Shown here in pieces: positions 9,301-10,326 of a stretch of DNA of 10,326 nt (positions are counted from its first letter, which is position 1; each line of letters begins with the position of its first letter). The DNA comes from Hyphomicrobiales bacterium (lineage in GTDB: Bacteria; Pseudomonadota; Alphaproteobacteria; Rhizobiales; JAJFHC01): contig JAJFHC010000153.1 of NCBI GenBank assembly GCA_021775835.1, forward strand, positions 1 through 10,326. The letters are read 5' to 3'. The translations under genes were made by a program, and so were the position numbers. The notes below the pieces were generated by a model. The model searched no databases, was not told the DNA's origin, and saw nothing but the letters and a program-made list of their open reading frames with translations.

Positions 9301-10326
9301 CAATGCCTGCTCATGGCCATCGCACTTGTCTACGGCCAAGGTGTTGCGGATAAACGCCCCGACGTTGACGTGGTCAATATCTAGGACCGAAATCTCGTCG
9401 TATCCGGCTTCGCGAAGCAGAGCCAGGACATCAGCTGTAACTTCCGCACCGGCTTCCGCGAAGATCTCACCGGTCTCGGCGTCAACCATCTCCTGTGACA
9501 GGAAATGGCCATGCAGGTCTTCATCCTGCACCAACAGTTCCTTCAGACCCTCCTCGCCCAGTTTCTTGGCAAGGCGCGGGGTAATCTTCTTGCCCGCCTC
9601 GATAGCGACCTTGCCGGTATCGGCGTCAATCAGATCGGTCGCCGGCTTGACGCCACGCAACCGCTCCGCAACGAACGGCGTGCGCCATCCGTCCTTTGTC
9701 AGGCTGTAGGAAACCTCATTGTAGAAGTGGTTGAGAATTTCCTCGGCATCGTAGCCGAGAGCCTTCAACAACGTCGTGACCGGCAATTTCCGCCGGCGGT
9801 CGATACGAACGAACACGATGTCCTTGGCGTCAAACTCGAAATCGAGCCAGGAACCGCGGTAAGGAATGATCCGGGCAGCGAAAAGAAGCTTTCCGCTGGA
9901 ATGGGTCTTGCCTTTGTCGTGATCGAAGAACACGCCCGGGCTACGGTGCATCTGCGAAACGATAACCCGCTCGGTACCGTTGATAACGAAAGTGCCGTTC
10001 GTAGTCATGAACGGCATGTCACCCATGTAGACATCCTGCTCTTTGATGTCCTTGACGGACCGGGCATCGGTATCCTCATCCACTTCAAATACGATCAGGC
10101 GCAAGGTAACTTTCAGCGGTGCGGCATAGGTCATGCCCCGCTGCTGGCATTCCTCAACATCGTATTTCGGCGCTTCGAATTCGTAATCGACATACTCGAG
10201 AGTTGCAGTATTGGCGAAATCGCTGATCGGGAATACCGAACTGAAAACCGCGTGAAGTCCTTGGTTCTCGCGACCGCCTTCAGGTTTATCGACCTGAAGA
10301 AACTGGTCATAGGAGTATTTCTGGAC
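6325..10326 (-). CDS. rpoB: RNA polymerase subunit beta (5' end off the window)
   Basis: This is the beta subunit, with 1333 residues visible. The frame stays open to base 10326 without a start; the Met at 10134 is internal ([12 protein letters not shown]). The first visible residues, [11 protein letters not shown], align near residue 30 of relatives, so about 30 residues are missing. The rifampicin-binding cluster [20 protein letters not shown] and onward (codons about 8865-8791) matches the sensitive pattern: Asp, Ser, His and Ser are intact at E. coli positions 516, 522, 526 and 531. The active-site lysines equivalent to 1065 and 1073 lie in [12 protein letters not shown] (codons 7159-7161 and 7135-7137). 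The C-terminal clamp motif [20 protein letters not shown] is present. The protein ends in NTQQP at a TAA codon, 122 bases before rpoC. The operon promoter, and probably rplJL, lie off the right edge. Confidence 0.99.
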   Translation of the reverse strand, partial: VQKYSYDQFLQVDKPEGGRENQGLHAVFSSVFPISDFANTATLEYVDYEFEAPKYDVEECQQRGMTYAAPLKVTLRLIVFEVDEDTDARSVKDIKEQDVYMGDMPFMTTNGTFVINGTERVIVSQMHRSPGVFFDHDKGKTHSSGKLLFAARIIPYRGSWLDFEFDAKDIVFVRIDRRRKLPVTTLLKALGYDAEEILNHFYNEVSYSLTKDGWRTPFVAERLRGVKPATDLIDADTGKVAIEAGKKITPRLAKKLGEEGLKELLVQDEDLHGHFLSQEMVDAETGEIFAEAGAEVTADVLALLREAGYDEISVLDIDHVNVGAFIRNTLAVDKCDGHEQALLDIYRVMRPGEPPTRETAEALFNSLFFDSERYDLSAVGRVKMNMRLDLDAEDTVRTLRKDDILAVITTLVGLRDGRGEIDDIDHLGNRRVRSVGELMENQYRVGLLRMERAIKERMSSVDIDTVMPHDLINAKPAAAAVREFFGSSQLSQFMDQTNPLSEITHKRRLSALGPGGLTRERAGFEVRDVHPTHYGRICPVETPEGPNIGLINSLATYARVNKYGFIESPYRRVVDGIVTDDTVYLSAMEEGKPYIAQANVKITKKGTFEEDLILCRHAGDVHMVPAERVDFVDVSPKQLVSVAAALIPFLENDDANRALMGSNMQRQAVPLVKAEAPLVGTGMEAVVARDSGAAIAARRAGVIDQVDATRIVIRATEETDPSKSGVDIYNLLKFQRSNQNTCINQRPLVRVGDRVNSGDIVADGPSTDLGDLALGRNVLVAFMPWNGYNFEDSILISERIVRDDVFTSIHIEEFEVMARDTKLGPEEITRDIPNVGEEALKNLDEAGIVYIGAEVNPGDILVGKITPKGESPMTPEEKLLRAIFGEKASDVRDTSLKLPPGVAGTVVEVRVFNRHGIDKDERAMAIEREEIERLAKDRDDELAILDRNSYGRLSDFLVGKIAASGPKGMQADTKITQGVLDDVPRSQWWQIALKNEKAMSEIEAMSRQYDESKSRLEQRFVDKVDKLQRGDELPPGVMKMVKVFVAVKRKLQPGDKMAGRHGNKGVISKIVPIEDMPHLEDGTAVDIVLNPLGVPSRMNVGQILETHLGWACRGLGRQISDAVDTYQRTGKAKELKSVLKTVYGDDETIASLDEPGLAELGGNMRNGVPIATPVFDGAHESDINEMLAAAGLDTSGQVQLYDGRTGDAFDRMVTVGYIYMLKLHHLVDDKIHARSIGPYSLVTQQPLGGKAQFGGQRFGEMEVWALEAYGAAYTLQEMLTVKSDDVAGRTKVYEAIVRGDDTFEAGIPESFNVLVKEMRSLGLNVDLTNTQQP

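Overview
The window comes from the core genome of an alphaproteobacterium. The RpoB and RpoC proteins read like those of Hyphomicrobiales (Rhizobiales): the RpoC start [11 protein letters not shown], the RpoB stretch [16 protein letters not shown], and lengths typical of the class. The exact genus cannot be read from the sequence. About 80% of the window is the rpoB-rpoC end of the RNA polymerase operon on the minus strand. rpoB enters from the right edge, where it lacks roughly its first 30 codons. A 122-base gap holding three small hairpins separates it from a complete rpoC. A well-formed intrinsic terminator lies just beyond the rpoC stop.

The left 2 kb is less standard. A LysR-type regulator on the plus strand (985-1911) converges on rpoC, and the rpoC terminator fills the short gap between them. 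Divergent from the regulator is a minus-strand gene for a small secreted class II cytochrome c (407-880), of the cytochrome c'/c-556 type, with its own intrinsic terminator at about 302-340. The 104-base divergent gap contains a perfect T-N11-A dyad, the usual LysR operator pattern. The simplest reading is a two-gene cassette in which the regulator controls the cytochrome and itself.

The first 300 bases hold no convincing gene. Near the left edge is a strong-looking minus-strand promoter (TTGACG, 17 bases, TATGTT, then a GC-rich discriminator) that fires out of the window. In many alphaproteobacteria the str operon (rpsL-rpsG-fusA-tuf) follows rpoC on the same strand. This promoter could therefore belong to that operon, with the cytochrome/LysR pair sitting between the two housekeeping blocks. 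That is inference, because the downstream gene is not in view.

No mobile element, CRISPR array, tRNA, rRNA or clearly new system was found. The points most worth checking are the cytochrome/LysR cassette and its operator, the left-edge promoter, and the hairpin cluster between rpoB and rpoC.
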